Shown: in pieces, positions 1 to 10,706 of the stretch
Position numbering within the stretch: position 1 is the stretch's first letter
Layout of the letters: every line of letters begins with the position of its first letter
NCBI RefSeq assembly: GCF_016808335.1
Contig: NC_053147.1
Span: 66,214,960 to 66,278,959, forward strand
Source of the DNA: Panicum virgatum
Lineage: Eukaryota; Streptophyta; Magnoliopsida; Poales; Poaceae
DNA length: 64,000 bases
Reading direction: 5' to 3'
The notes under the pieces: generated by a model
Databases searched by the model: none
Told to the model about the DNA's origin: nothing
The model's input: only the letters and a program-made list of their open reading frames with translations
Translations under genes and position numbers: made by a program

Positions 1-267
1 CAAGCCTGGAACGTCCTCTCTTGGCCATGTCCCGTACGTCCTGTGCCAACAGCCCATGTGTCACGTCCATGCGTCCAGTGCCAACGGTCCCTGTGCCACG
101 TCCGTGCGTCCAGTGCCAACAGCGCATCCCAGATGCCCGCGCACTGACCCGCCACGCGCCCGTGCACATGCCGGTGGCATTTGCTCCCCCACACGACCGT
201 GCTCATGCCTCCGCACTTACGCCCGTACGTGCCCATGAAACTGCGAGAGTCGGCTCTGATACCATTC
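1..267 (-). mobile_element. Cassandra-like TRIM, internal domain (partial)
   Basis: Short non-coding internal region of a miniature LTR retrotransposon that runs off the left window edge. A 13-base stretch at 252-264 (GGCTCTGATACCA) is the reverse complement of the initiator-tRNA-Met primer binding site. It is followed after three bases by an LTR that starts TGTAACG, so the element lies on the minus strand. The remaining sequence holds two imperfect copies of a roughly 45-base motif around CACGTCC-TGCGTCCAGTGCCAAC and has no meaningful reading frame. Small size, lack of coding capacity, the Met PBS and the 5S-like LTR next to it fit Cassandra. The far LTR is outside the window. Confidence 0.7.
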
Positions 268-548
268 TGTAACGTCCCGCCTCCCCGAGGTCGGGCCCAC
301 TTACATCTGGCAGCTTTTTAGGACATAGACTACCCTCACAGACCAACACATGTCTTTTCTGTGCACTTTGTCCTCTCTCGTGCGCACCCGGGAAGAACTT
401 CCCGGTCGGTCACCCATCCCCAAATTTCTCCGGGCCAAGCATGCTTAACCTCGGAGTTCTTTGAAGACCGGCTTCCAGAAAAGAAGTTGCAACTTGTTGG
501 TATGAATATTCTATCAATCCTATTAAGTCTTTGGGCTGGGATGTCACA
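268..548 (-). repeat. Cassandra-like 5' LTR (281 bp) carrying a 5S rRNA-derived segment
   Basis: The LTR begins TGTAACGTCCC next to the PBS and ends GGGATGTCACA, so it has TG...CA termini. About 280 bp is the usual length for Cassandra LTRs. Read on the minus strand, its middle matches the 3' two-thirds of plant 5S rRNA. The element sits inside an LTR fragment of family C, whose sequence resumes a few bases after the end. Confidence 0.8.
395..450 (-). promoter_or_regulatory. 5S rRNA-derived Pol III internal promoter in the Cassandra LTR
   Basis: On the minus strand, 435-450 reads GGTTAAGCATGCTTGG, matching the 5S box A region, and 395-419 contains GGATGGGTGACC followed by GGGAAGTTC, matching the box C region. 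The intermediate element between them has degenerated. In known Cassandra elements these boxes drive RNA polymerase III transcription of the LTR. Whether this copy is transcribed cannot be seen. Confidence 0.75.
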
Positions 549-1251
549 GGGGAGGGGAATGTTTGGTCCGTATGGTCCGACGGGGCTAATACGTGCCGTG
601 TTGGTTAGGTCCACCTTGCAAGGTTAAATCGGATCGATTCGCTGTCAGTCGCTCTCGGACATGAGCACCTTGATCTCTGAGTCACATCGTAGAAAGAACA
701 TGGAAGGGGATGAAATGATCAATATGGTTGTGCCTAATCAATTGTTTTTCCACACTGATTGGTGTAGAAATGCAAACCGTAGAAAATAGGTACTCATTCC
801 TAATTTTGAGCTAAAATATTGAAAGTAAGGACTCACTCTTAATTGCTTTTCCGCAAAACAACCCACAGCTAGAAAGCCGTGCATGTCTAGATAGTGGGCT
901 ATGTATACCCATAGTCAGGTAAGTCTTGCTGAGTATTAGTATACTCAGGGTTTGTTGTTTACCCTGTTTCAGGTATAAAAGCTAATCAGGATTAACATCG
1001 GTGGGCTCGATATGACGTCCTCACATCTCCGTAGTTATCATTTTATTTCATTTTATTTTAGTTGGTTTCTAATGAAAATCTTCCTCAGGTTAGACTCTCT
1101 CTACCGCTGCTATTATCTATTATGTGTTTCGATCGGACCGTGGGTTGAAAACAGGCTGTCAAGTTACACTTAATTAAGCTAATGCGACTGATGTGTTGAA
1201 ATAATGGCCATTACGCTTAATTAAGCCTTTTAACTTGGCGGTTCTGTCACA
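549..1251 (+). repeat. Family C LTR fragment (plus orientation)
   Basis: This is the reverse complement of the LTR found at 23031 and 63781. It ends GGTTCTGTCACA, the mirror of the TGTGACAGAAC start. Internal blocks also match in reverse: the AAGGTTAAATCGGATCGATTCG block at about 620 corresponds to 27190-27215, and the ATATGACGTCCTCAC block at about 1010 corresponds to 23360-23380. The fragment is cut on the left by the Cassandra insertion. No PBS follows it, so it is a 3' LTR or a solo LTR, not a 5' LTR. Confidence 0.8.
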
Positions 1252-1419
1252 CGTCGGATGGCGAATCGGCGCACCACAGCGATTGACGTCTCTCTGGTGT
1301 ACAATCAACTACTGCAGCGGATCTAGTTCCTCCAAATTAAAGGGGGGCTCACTGAATGGCAACACGTGAATTTATTCAAATTCTAAAGGAATCAGACTGT
1401 TTCCTATGAAATTCTTTGT

Positions 1420-1683
1420 TTGAACAAGCACAAAGAATCGAACTTGCCGTCTAAGCATCTTCCTTTGAACTCCATGCTGCCAGAAACGGTTTGCATTGAT
1501 GTTGTCCTGCTACTCCTCTGGCACATGTGGAAAGCACGCAATGCAAAAAACTTGGATCATGTGATCTCTTGTGCTCTTTATATCATCCGTCGCGTGCTAA
1601 AAGATTTGGACTTGTGGAGCTGCAGTTTCGGCGTTTCCACCAGGATCTGGCGCGTTACCTTTTCCTTCTCACTCCTGGAGTGA
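1420..1683 (+). pseudogene. LINE-like 3' ORF fragment
   Basis: An 87-residue frame contains LLLLWHMWKARNAKN followed by LKDLDLWS. This is the pattern seen near the C-terminus of plant non-LTR retrotransposon polyproteins (the zinc-binding RT region and the start of the RNase H-like tail). No RT core, no endonuclease and no upstream part are present, so it is a relic. The alternative is a domesticated or host-gene fragment of the same domain. The 168 bases before it hold nothing I recognise. Confidence 0.45.
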
Positions 1684-2888
1684 CCCGTGTAATCTCCCTC
1701 GGTATGCCGAGGCGAACCTTGTGCATGTCACGCAAGAGGATAACAAGACCTGGCAGACACACCCAATACTACTTCTTCCCAGACGCAGCAATACATGTAT
1801 GCAGCATCTCTTTCACTTGCTAGTCTCCAAACATAATGCAGCTGCTCTCGGAGGTTGAAAAGATGCTCCTATCTTTCTTTGCAACCTGCCCAATTCCATT
1901 GAAACAGAGAAAAAGGATACAACAGTTTTTGTTCAGAGAATGAAGTTAAGCACTCAATTGAAAGAGCAGGAAACAGACTGCCTAACAGCAGCCTGCCTGA
2001 GGTTTCAATTCCCATGACGCGGCACATTGGTCTAAGACCAACAGGAAAAACTGGGAGCAAAAGTCTATTTCAGGATAGTCAGGACAAAGAGTAGATTGAA
2101 CAGACACGCACAGGCCGCGTCGTGATTCTAGGAGGGAAAAAAGAATCACAGATGAGCTAAGCCACGGGATCCCATCCCAGCCCCGAGTCCCCTGTTGGAT
2201 GGCGAACTGCTTCTTCGTTAGCATCAGCTGAAATAGGAAACAATTGTAAAATTTAGACATCCAACCAACAGGGAACAGTTGCTTTTGCCTTCCATCCAAA
2301 TTGAACATCAAAATCATATATATGTGCCTTATGCTGACACGAAACAAGATAACTTGTTTGTACTAGCTACAAATGTTATGATCAATATCACTCTCAGTGT
2401 AATCAAATGCCAAAAAACTTTCTGATCCATGCATGCTAATTTTTTTTAATCTTTATGATGTATAAAGTATAAACAGACTCGTCCGATTTTAAAAGCTCTA
2501 AACGTACAATTTCTCATAACCTACGTATCTTATTGCTTCCTTCCAGAGTTCGTGGTGGCAGGCTCAGATGAGATATTCAGATGAGAGTGCATGCATGCTC
2601 AGCTTTACCATTGACTAAACTGACGTGAGATTATATTCGTGCAGACGGCCGCAGCTCTACCTGCAACTCTCCAATGGCGGCAAGGGATGCACATCCCTCA
2701 GTCGTAGCTACCTTGGGTGGGATTCGGCGGAGGGCCAGGTCATCCTGCAAATGGTGTGAGTTGAAATAGGCTTTATGGGTTGGGTTTTGATATAGAGTGT
2801 GTTTAGGTGGGTTAAAATAGATTGTATTAAATAATGGAGTGGGGCGGAGTAGGTTTATATGGGTTGAAATAGATACTTTGTGCAAAAT
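1684..2888. other. Unassigned intergenic DNA
   Basis: There is no convincing gene. A 121-codon minus-strand frame at 1982-2347 lacks any recognisable motif and has a composition typical of chance frames. The part from about 2750 onward is AT-rich and passes into the tandem repeat that follows. Confidence 0.5.
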
Positions 2889-3180
2889 AGTATGACTATA
2901 TATAAATGTCGATCTCGTGTTGAGAGGCGGACCCTAAAATTTAAAATCAAGCATTCACATCATAAAATTTTATTGAAATTAATTGAAATTTGTTAGAAAT
3001 GGCTTAGTATGACCGCCAGCTACTCTGTGCAAAGCAGTGTAGCTAGAACTACATGTGGGCCCATGTTAAGAGCTGTGCCCTGGAAATAAAATCTCGCGTT
3101 CACACAATAAAATTTTATCAAAATTAATCGAAATTTGTTGGAGATGACTCAGTATGACGGGCAGTTACTCTGTGCAAAAC
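2889..3180 (+). repeat. Tandem repeat of about 146 bp, left copy (2 units)
   Basis: Units start at 2889 (degenerate, AGTAT) and 3036 (AGTGT). A third unit start at 3181 leads out of the array. Each unit holds an ATAAAATTTTAT core, then GAAATTTGTT and a TATGAC-GCAGTTACTCTGTGCAAA end. The right-hand copy at 14814 has three units of the same sequence. Confidence 0.8.
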
Positions 3181-3189
3181 AGTGTTGCA

Positions 3190-3510
3190 AGACCTACACT
3201 ATAATATTTTTTGGAAAACGGGTTCTTATTGGGTTATAACCATAATTTGGCTAATAGTCTATTGCATTATGAGCTGGAATGTTTGGGTTTAACTTTTTGC
3301 GACAAATCTAATGACGGTAATTAATTGATGATTGGCTACAGTAATCCTACAGTAACCATGCTCTAATTATGCGATTAAAGGTCTCATTAGATTCTTCAGA
3401 GTTCCTAGCGCAGGGGTTCTGGAGTTGGTTTTGTAAATTTTATAATGTAATTAATGGTCAAAGTGTTAGTATTCCTAGTATTCCAAAAAACCAAACAAGG
3501 CCATTAATTG
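3190..3510. repeat. Degenerate MITE-like sequence, left copy
   Basis: An AT-rich stretch with the phrases GGCTACAGTAATCCTACAGTAACCAT and GGTCTCATTAGATTCTTCAGAG, typical of grass hAT-type miniature elements. It ends in CCAAACAAGGCC. Clean terminal inverted repeats are not visible, so the class is tentative. The same sequence recurs at about 15260-15590. Confidence 0.4.
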
Positions 3511-3755
3511 AGGGCTAGGGTCAGGGCGCACGCACGGGGTAGAAGGCCGGGTGGAGCCACAAAACGGATCGTTTTCTCCACGGTTTGGGCTATCTGATGC
3601 GTGACGATTGTTTCGAGCTCTGAATCGATTAAAAAATTTCAGTTCTGTGGCAGTGAGAGTTCATCGGTGCTTAATTAACTTGGATTCCTTGGTGGTAAGT
3701 GTATCCTACTGAGCTAGCTAGCTGGGAATCTTGAGATGCCCTTCACTACTGCTTG

Positions 3756-3802
3756 ACCCAACTTGGCATGGAGGAGAGGACCCAACTTGGCATGGAGGAG
3801 AG
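3756..3802 (+). repeat. 24-bp minisatellite, 2 units
   Basis: ACCCAACTTGGCATGGAGGAG followed by AGG, repeated head to tail, about 280 bp upstream of the truncated gene copy. The right-hand copy of this locus has three units. Confidence 0.9.
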
Positions 3803-4081
3803 CATCGCCATGCATGCCGATTTCGGCAAGGTGAGCAGCTGCTGCGGCCGGCTCTCGGCTCGTCTGCTACGCGGAAGGGAGGCCGGTCGATCGGTCGGTC
3901 GGCAATCATTGCGAGCTACAACTACAAAAAGCAACAAGCAGCTCGATCACACATCCCAGTTCACGTCGGCGACGACGCGTGAGAGAGAGATCGAGAGCCG
4001 CACCCGTCCCAGTTCACGCCGGCGACGACGCGTGAGACAGATCGAGAGAGCCTCTGCCCCGCCTCCGCCTCCGCTGCTGGG

Positions 4082-4308
4082 ATGGAGCGCCGCGTCGCCG
4101 CCGTGGACCACCTCGCGGCCGCGGCGACCCACTTCGCCGCCGGCACGAGGCACCTGGCGTGGGCGGCCGGCGCGCCGTGCCGCGCTGCGGCTTCCGAGGA
4201 CGGCGACGGCGGCGACGGCGAGTGCGACTCCGAGATGGGGTTTCCCTCTGACGCTGCCTCCTCGCCCGCCTCCCTCCCGGCCACCGGCACCGACGTGGGC
4301 AGCTCCGA
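4082..4308 (+). pseudogene. Truncated first-exon copy of the gene at 16190
   Basis: The frame starts MERRVAAVDHLAAAATHFAAG and matches exon 1 of the right-hand gene almost base for base, including the acidic run around SEDGDGGDGECDSEM. It stops matching at about 4308, where the sequence passes into the antisense gene of the Tat retroelement. The two sides are in different reading frames, so this is not a fusion protein. The promoter-proximal region is also duplicated. The intron and exon 2, which encodes the membrane-spanning part, are absent, so this copy cannot make the full protein. Confidence 0.8.
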
Positions 4309-6850
4309 GAGGGGAAGCCGCGGCCTGCCACGCCCGAGTCCACAGACGAGAAGGAGGAGGAGGCCTCGGATGCCGAGGGCCACCTTCTGGGGGACGACGG
4401 GGCGGCAGTGGGTGCGAGCTCCCCGCCCACCTATCAGTGGGATCCCGACGAGGTGGCATCGGCAGCGCCGGAAGAAACAAGGACTGCGGCGGAGTCGTCG
4501 GCGGATCCGTCCCTTGAGGGTGCGGAGCGGGAGTCGTCCCCTTCGGCGGCGGGTGAGGAGACGCCCGCGCCCTAGGTGCTGATCGGGGACGAGTCTGCGG
4601 CGGGCGCGGAGACGCCCGTGCCAACAGCCCCGAGGCTCCAGGTCGACCCGAGGGCGGCGCCCTCGGGACAGTCTTCGAGGGGCGGCGCGGTGCTGCGGGC
4701 CCGAAGAAGCAGTACGGGCAAGCGGAGCATGAGCGCTCGATCCAAGTAAGTGGACTTGGACTTTATTTCTGTTGTCTGTTTGGTCGATTTCTCGATCCGG
4801 TTGTCCTCAGCTTTTGTTCCTCGATTTCCAGCCCCGGGGCCGTTGCCAAGGATGCGGTCTAGCTCGCCCCAACTAAGGCCCTCAAGACCGGGGCACGCAG
4901 CACGCCGCATACGGCGCCGCAGCCCCTGCCTGCCGTGGACCTCGTGGCGGAGGCCGCGAAGGTGCGGGAGGCGATGGCTCGAGGGGCCCAGGCAGCCCAG
5001 CAAGCTCGGGCATAGGAGGAGGAGGGCGACATCGGCCAAAGCGGTGCCGTAGCAGCCGCTCAGGCTGACGACGTCGAGGAGACCGGCCGGGGCGGCGCGG
5101 ACGGCGCCGCCCGGCCGGACATCGAAGTTGAGGCCGGTCAGGGCGACGCGGCTAGCGCCGCCCGGCCGGTTACAGGAGAGGAAACTATTGGGGGTGCGTA
5201 GGAGCGCCCCGCCAGCCAAGCGGTGGCAGGGGCCCTCGTCCTCGAGCCCCCGAGGGCTGAGGTCGAGGGCGTTGCAGAGGAAGAGACGACGTTAAGGGCG
5301 CTGGGGGTGGAAGGAGCCCCCGTTTCGGAGCCCACCGAGGCCCGGGGCGAGGGTATCATCACGGTGGTGCCGGTGCAAACGGCGCAAGGAAGCATGGTGC
5401 CGGTGGTGCAGCTGCCGGACAGCAGCGAGGAATACGGGGATTCGATGGACATCGACCCTGCTGCTGCGGCAAGCGCCGCCGAGCATATCGCCGAGTTCGC
5501 ATCGGCCAGCGCGGATGTGCTCGAGGCGGGGACGTCCGAGGGGCCTCACCACGGGGCGATCATCCCGTCCGGGCTCACCTCGGAGTTTCTCCGCAAAGAG
5601 CAAGAGGAGGAGGAGGCCTGGAATGCGCAGCTCGACGTCGATCGCGAGATCCTGCAAGCCCTCAACCGCGACTTCCAGCTCCATCAGAAGACGGATTACC
5701 AGGTCAGCCAGGTAAATACTTTCCCCTAAAAATTGCTCGGATTCGATTTGACTTTAACGTGCTTTTACCCACGCCCTCCCACTTGCAGTGGCTGAGGGAA
5801 ATCTCGCGCGAAAAGAGCGCCGAGATGACCCGGATGTACTCCCAGATGAGCCAGCTTAGGCAGCACAACGCCGAGCTAGTGCTCAAGAATATCGAAGCCA
5901 ACTCTAAAATGGTGGATCTGGGAGCCCGTCAGCAGGCGCTTGAGGAGGATTTGGCGCGGGTTGCCGGTGAGCGGGACGTTCAGAGGGCCGCAGCAGAGCA
6001 GAAGGCTCGGGAGGCCGAGGCGCAGGCTGCTAAGCTGCAACGCCTCCGGACGGCGCTCGAGGAGAAGGCTCGGGAAGCCGAGGCGCAGAGCACCGAGTTG
6101 CGGCGCCTTAGAACAGCGCTCGAGCAGCAGGAGACCGAGCTCCTCCACAAGGAGGTAACCGTTGTCACGCTCACCGGGACCCTCCGGGAAAAGGGTGAGG
6201 CCCTTGAGGAGAAGGAGGTGGCCTCCAGAATGTGGGGACCGCCCTTAAGGAGAAGGAAAACTCCTTGTCCTCGCTCGAAGAGGCCGCCCGAGTCCAGAGG
6301 GAAGAGGCACAGAAGAGTATCACGGATAAGTACATTCGAGTTTTTGTTGGTTTGTTTCTTTTCGTAGCTTACGTTGATTTCCTATGCTCAGAGCTGAAGC
6401 AGAAGGTGGCGGATGAGTCCGCGGCGAAGGAAGCAGTCCAAACCGCACTTACGGCGGCGCAGGTGGAGTTCGCCGAGCTGTAGCAAACCGCCGTGAGTGT
6501 GTGCCAAGAGCTCGAGGGGGAGGGTGCCGTCTCGGACAGTTCGGTGATCAGCCGCCTGCGAGCGCTAGGCGGTCGGATTACCGAACACGCCAAGAGCACC
6601 TTCCGCCTAGTGTCCTGCGGGCCCTCGCCGTGGCCTCGACACACTACCTCATGGATCTCCAGAGGGTGTCGTCGGGGTACGTCGTTCCCAATGATGCCGA
6701 TGCGGACGCCGCGTCGGCCATTATGGACGATGCTAACACAGCCGCGGAGGAGTTCACCACAGTCCTCGCCGGGAAGCTCGAAGCAGACATCCCTCCCATT
6801 GCCGAATTCGATGCCACTGAAGACCCGCAAGGGGGGATGGTAGCCTGTAG
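4309..6850 (+). pseudogene. Antisense spliced gene of the Tat element (coiled-coil protein), decayed
   Basis: This is a multi-exon gene running opposite to the retroelement. Three introns keep the frame: 4746-4831 (GTAAGT to CAG), 5712-5788 (GTAAAT to TTGCAG) and 6317-6391 (GTATCA to CTCAG). Exon 2 encodes an acidic low-complexity region. Exon 3 encodes a long coiled coil rich in A, E, K, L, Q and R, with two copies of QKAREAEAQ / EKAREAEAQ-type heptads. Exon 4 continues the coil and ends in a DANTAAEEFTTVLAGKLEAD region. In-frame TAG codons lie at 4573, 4860, 5013, 5199 and 6481. One-base frameshifts lie near 6228 and near 6612. The N-terminus is cut off at 4309. Tat-lineage elements are known to carry additional antisense ORFs; their function is unknown. 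Confidence 0.7.
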
Positions 6851-7442
6851 GAAATCTGGGCCTCGAAGCCCATGTAATAGATTAGCGTTTATTGTAATCG
6901 TACTTTGCAATCGTGCTTATGAATATAAGAAACTCGTTTTCGTTAAATCGACTGTGTGGGCCATCGAGGCCTTATGCGTTCGAGCCTTCATTTTCTTTAC
7001 TTTATTTCTGTGTTCTCGTATGCGACTTAGATAAACTTCTACGAGGAATTTCGCGTTCATAAGCAACGTAGGCGTGGGGTGGTGAGGGGGGTGCCATATC
7101 CCGGAGGCGTAGGCGGCCCCACGACTCGGCCGGCCCCGTACCGTAGTTGCTTACGCCTCGCGTCCGTTTTTTCCAAGGATACGAGAAGCTTAGGGGCGAG
7201 ACGGAAATATTTCGAAAAAATATTGGCGATTTTTAGGGACATTCGGGGGTTCCCCCCGTAGTAGCCCCCGAGGGAGGCTTGCCTTTGCCGAGGGTAAAGC
7301 CAGGCGTACCTTAGTGTTCATGCGCATCTGAGCCTTCGAGGGTCCGGAAGGTTCCCAAAAAATAAACAAGTTAAGCGTACTTCTTTATTATTTCGGGAAA
7401 TCGAAAATGCGAGTACAAACGATGTACAAATAGCTCGGAATT
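6851..7442. other. Non-coding spacer between antisense gene and integrase
   Basis: The first 100 bases are AT-rich (TTTATTGTAATCGTACTTTGC) and look like the 3' untranslated end of the antisense gene. The rest is a GC-rich stretch around 7070-7300 without coding potential, probably the 3' untranslated region of the retroelement itself. No polypurine tract followed by an LTR is seen. Confidence 0.5.
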
Positions 7443-10400
7443 CTAAGGATAGAAGCGACATAGCTGTTGTATGTTCCAAGCGTTGGTGAGGACTTCGTCG
7501 TTTTCGTTTGCCAGCTTGTACGTGCCGGGTTTGAGCACCTCGGCGATTATGTACGGTCCTTCCCATGGCGGTGAGAGCTTGTGGCGGCCCCTGTTGTCTT
7601 GTCGAAGCCTCAGCACCAAGTCCCCTTTGTTAAGGTCTCGGCGCCGGACTCTCTGCGCTTGATATCTTCGTAAAGACTGCTGGTAGCGCGCGGAGTGTTG
7701 GAGTGCCACATCTCGAGCCTCGTCCACTTGATCCAGCGAGTCTTCGCGAGCTCGCTGGTTCTGCTGCTCTTGGTATGCCTTGAGCCTTGGCGATCTGTAC
7801 TCCAAGTCCGTGGGGAGTATGGCCTCGGCGCCATAGACGAGGAAGAACGGGGTAAAGCCAGTGGCTCTGCTTGGGGTCGTCCTCAGGCTCCAGATAACCG
7901 AGGGTAGCTCCGTGAGCCACCTCCGGCCAAACTTGTTCAACTTGTTGAAGATTCTCGGCTTCAGTCCTTGGAGGATCATGCCATTGGCACATTCCACTTG
8001 CCCGTTCGTCTGTGGGTGTGCCACAGCCAACCATTCCACACGTATGTAGAAACTGACGCAGAATGCCAAGAACTTCTTGCCCGTGAACTGGGTGCCATTG
8101 TCGATGATGATCGAGTTCGGGACCCCGAACCTGAAGACGATGTCGGTGAAGAATAGAACCGCTTGCTCGGATTTGATCTTGCCGATGGGTCGAGCCTCGA
8201 TCCATTTGGAGAATTTATCGACTGCCACCAGCAAGTGGGTGAAGCCCTCGGGCGCCTTCTGCAGCGGACCGACGAGGTCCAGTCCCCAAACAGCGAAAGG
8301 CCATGTAATGGGGATGGTCTGCAGAACGTGTGCGGGGAGGTGCGTTTTTCGAGTGTAAAATTAGCAACACTCGCAGGTCCGCACGACGTCGGTGGCGTCG
8401 GCGACCGCGGTGGGCCAGAAAAAACCTTGCCGAAACGCGTTTCCCACGAGGGTACGTGGCGCAGCATGGTGGCCGCAGACGCCAGCGTGGATGTCGCGGA
8501 TCAGCTCCTTGCCCTCGGGGATGGGGATGCATCGCTGCAAAATACCCGAGGGACTGCGCTTGTATAGCTCGCTGTCGATTAGAACGAAAGACTTGGCCCG
8601 CCTAGCTTGGCGCCGCGCCTGAGCGTGCTTCGAGGGTAGGACCCCTCGAATCATCCAGTCAAGGTACTGGACGTGCCAATCTTGCGAAGTGGGGGCCTCG
8701 TCGACTTCCATTGCTTCGGCCTCGTCCGCGGAGGTGGTCCCGAAGTCAATGTCCATGGGTTCGGCCTCGTCCGCCGGGGGGTTCCCGCCGGAGGGCCCGG
8801 CGGTCGAGGGGCCCGGCTCCGCCGGATCCTTGAATTCGACCGAGGGCTTGGTGATGTCACGAGCGAAGATGTTCGGGGGGACAGTGGTCCGCCCCGACGC
8901 AATCTTGGCTAGTTCATCGGCATCCTCGTTGTACTTGCGCGGGACATGATTGAGTTCTAGGCCATCGAATTTGTCTTCGAGGCGGCGCACTGCATTGCAG
9001 TATGCCTCCATCTTCGGGTCGTGGCAGCTAGACTCCTTCATTACTTGGTTGATGACGAGTTGAGAGTCACCACGCACGTCGAGACGCTTGACGCCGAGCT
9101 CGATGGCGATGCGGAGGCCACTGAGGAGGGCCTCGTACTCCGCCATGTTGTTCGACGCAGGGAAGTGCAAGCGTATTACATACCGCATATGGTCTCCGAT
9201 GGGTGAGATGAAAAGGAGGCCGGCACCGGCGCCGGTTTTCATCACCGACCCGTCGAAGAACATGGTCCAGCATTCGGCCTGGATTTGCGGCGGGGGTAGC
9301 TGAGTGTCCGTCCACTCATCCATGAGGTCAGCCAAGATTTGGGACTTGATCGCTTTGCGGGGGGCGTAAGTGAGAGTTTCTCCCATCAGCTCCACAGATC
9401 ATTTGGCAATTCTACACTCGGCTTCCCGGTTGCGGACTATCTCTCCCAATGGGAAAGACGAGACCACAGTGACGGGATGGGCCTTGAAGTAGTGGCGCAG
9501 CTTGCGCCGAGCCAAAACCACCGTGTAGAGCAGCTTCTAAATCTGCGGATAGCGTGTCTTAGTTTCAGACAACACCTCGCTGACGTAGTACACCGGCCAT
9601 TGGACGGACAGGGCATGGCCCTCCTCTTGCCTTTCGACAACGACCACCGCGCTGACCACTTGGGTCGTCGCAGCTACGTACAGAAAGAGGGGCTCGCCGT
9701 CCGTGGGTGGTGTGAGAATGGGGGAGTGAGTGAGCGATGCCTTCAGCCTTTCGAGGGCTTCCTGAGCTTCGGGGGTCCACGTGAAGCGTTCGGTTTTCCT
9801 CAAGAGTCGATACAGGGGTAAGCCTTTCTCGTCGAGACGCGAGATGAACCGGCTGAGGGACGCTAGGCATCCCATGACTCTCTGTACCCCCTTTAGGTCT
9901 CGGATCGGTCCCATCCGAGTGATGGCCGAGACTTTATCAGGGTTGGGTTCGATGCCCCGCTGGGAGACAATGAAGCCCAAGAGCATGCCTCGAGGAACTC
10001 CGAACACGCACTTCTCGGGGTTAAGTTTTACCCCTTTGGCCCTCAGGCAATCGAATGTGATCCGGAGATCGGCAACCAGGTCGTCCGCCTTCCTGGATTT
10101 GACAACGATGTCGTCGACATATGCTTCTACGTTGCGGCCAAGATGGCCCCCGAAAACATGGAGCATACACCGCTGATATGTAGCTCCGGCGTTTCTGAGG
10201 CCAAAGGGCATCGTAACATAGCAGTACATGCCGAAAGGTGTGATAAAAGAAGTTGTGAGCTGGTCGGACTCTTTCATCTTGATTTGGTGGTAACCGGAGT
10301 AAGCATCAAGAAAGGATAAAAGTTCACACCCCGCAGTAGAATCTACAATCTGATCAATTCGTGGCAAAGGAAAGGGAACCTTCGGACATGTCTTATTTAA

Positions 10401-10706
10401 ACTAGTGTAATCTACACACATCCTCCAGTTACCATTCTTTTTCTTCACTAATACAGGATTAGCTAGCCACTCGGGATGGAATACCTCCTTGATGAACCCG
10501 GCCATTAGAAGTTTCTGCAACTCCTCGCCGATCGCCCGGCGCTTGAGCTCGTCGAAGCGGCGCAGATGCTGCTTCACCGGCTTGGAGTTGGGTCGGATAT
10601 CAAGGGAGTGCTCGGCAACTTCCCTCGGTATGCCAGGCATATCCAAGGGGCTCCACACAAAGATGTCTGCGTTGGCGCGGAGAAAGTCGACGAGCACCAC
10701 TTCCTA
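7443..10706 (-). pseudogene. pol: Tat-lineage pol: RT, RNase H, second RNase H, integrase (interrupted)
   Basis: Reverse transcriptase spans about 9800-10700, with LDAYSGYHQIKM, MPFGLRNAGATYQR and the catalytic AYVDDIVVKSR. A degenerate RT-linked RNase H follows to about 9420. A second RNase H with a full acidic set (FFDGS, MAEYEALL, RGDSQLV, EDADELAK) lies at about 8850-9300. Integrase follows: an HH-CC-like region ending CECC near 8365, then GLDLVGPL, IIIDNGTQF and HPQTNGQVECAN, giving D, D, E. It ends in a GPYIIAEVLKPGTYKL tail at 7443. In-frame stops break it at 9537 (TAG), 9399 (TGA) and 8361 (TAA); no frameshift was found, so the frame is otherwise open. The enzymes would copy and insert the element; here they are dead. 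Confidence 0.85.

Noticed and set aside
268..548. A true 5S rRNA gene
   Set aside because: Only the 3' part matches, the intermediate element is degenerate, and it is bounded by LTR ends and a PBS.
3753..4517. 254-codon plus-strand frame starting in the minisatellite
   Set aside because: It starts within the 24-bp repeats, crosses the gene/retroelement break and disagrees with the conserved exon 1 frame.
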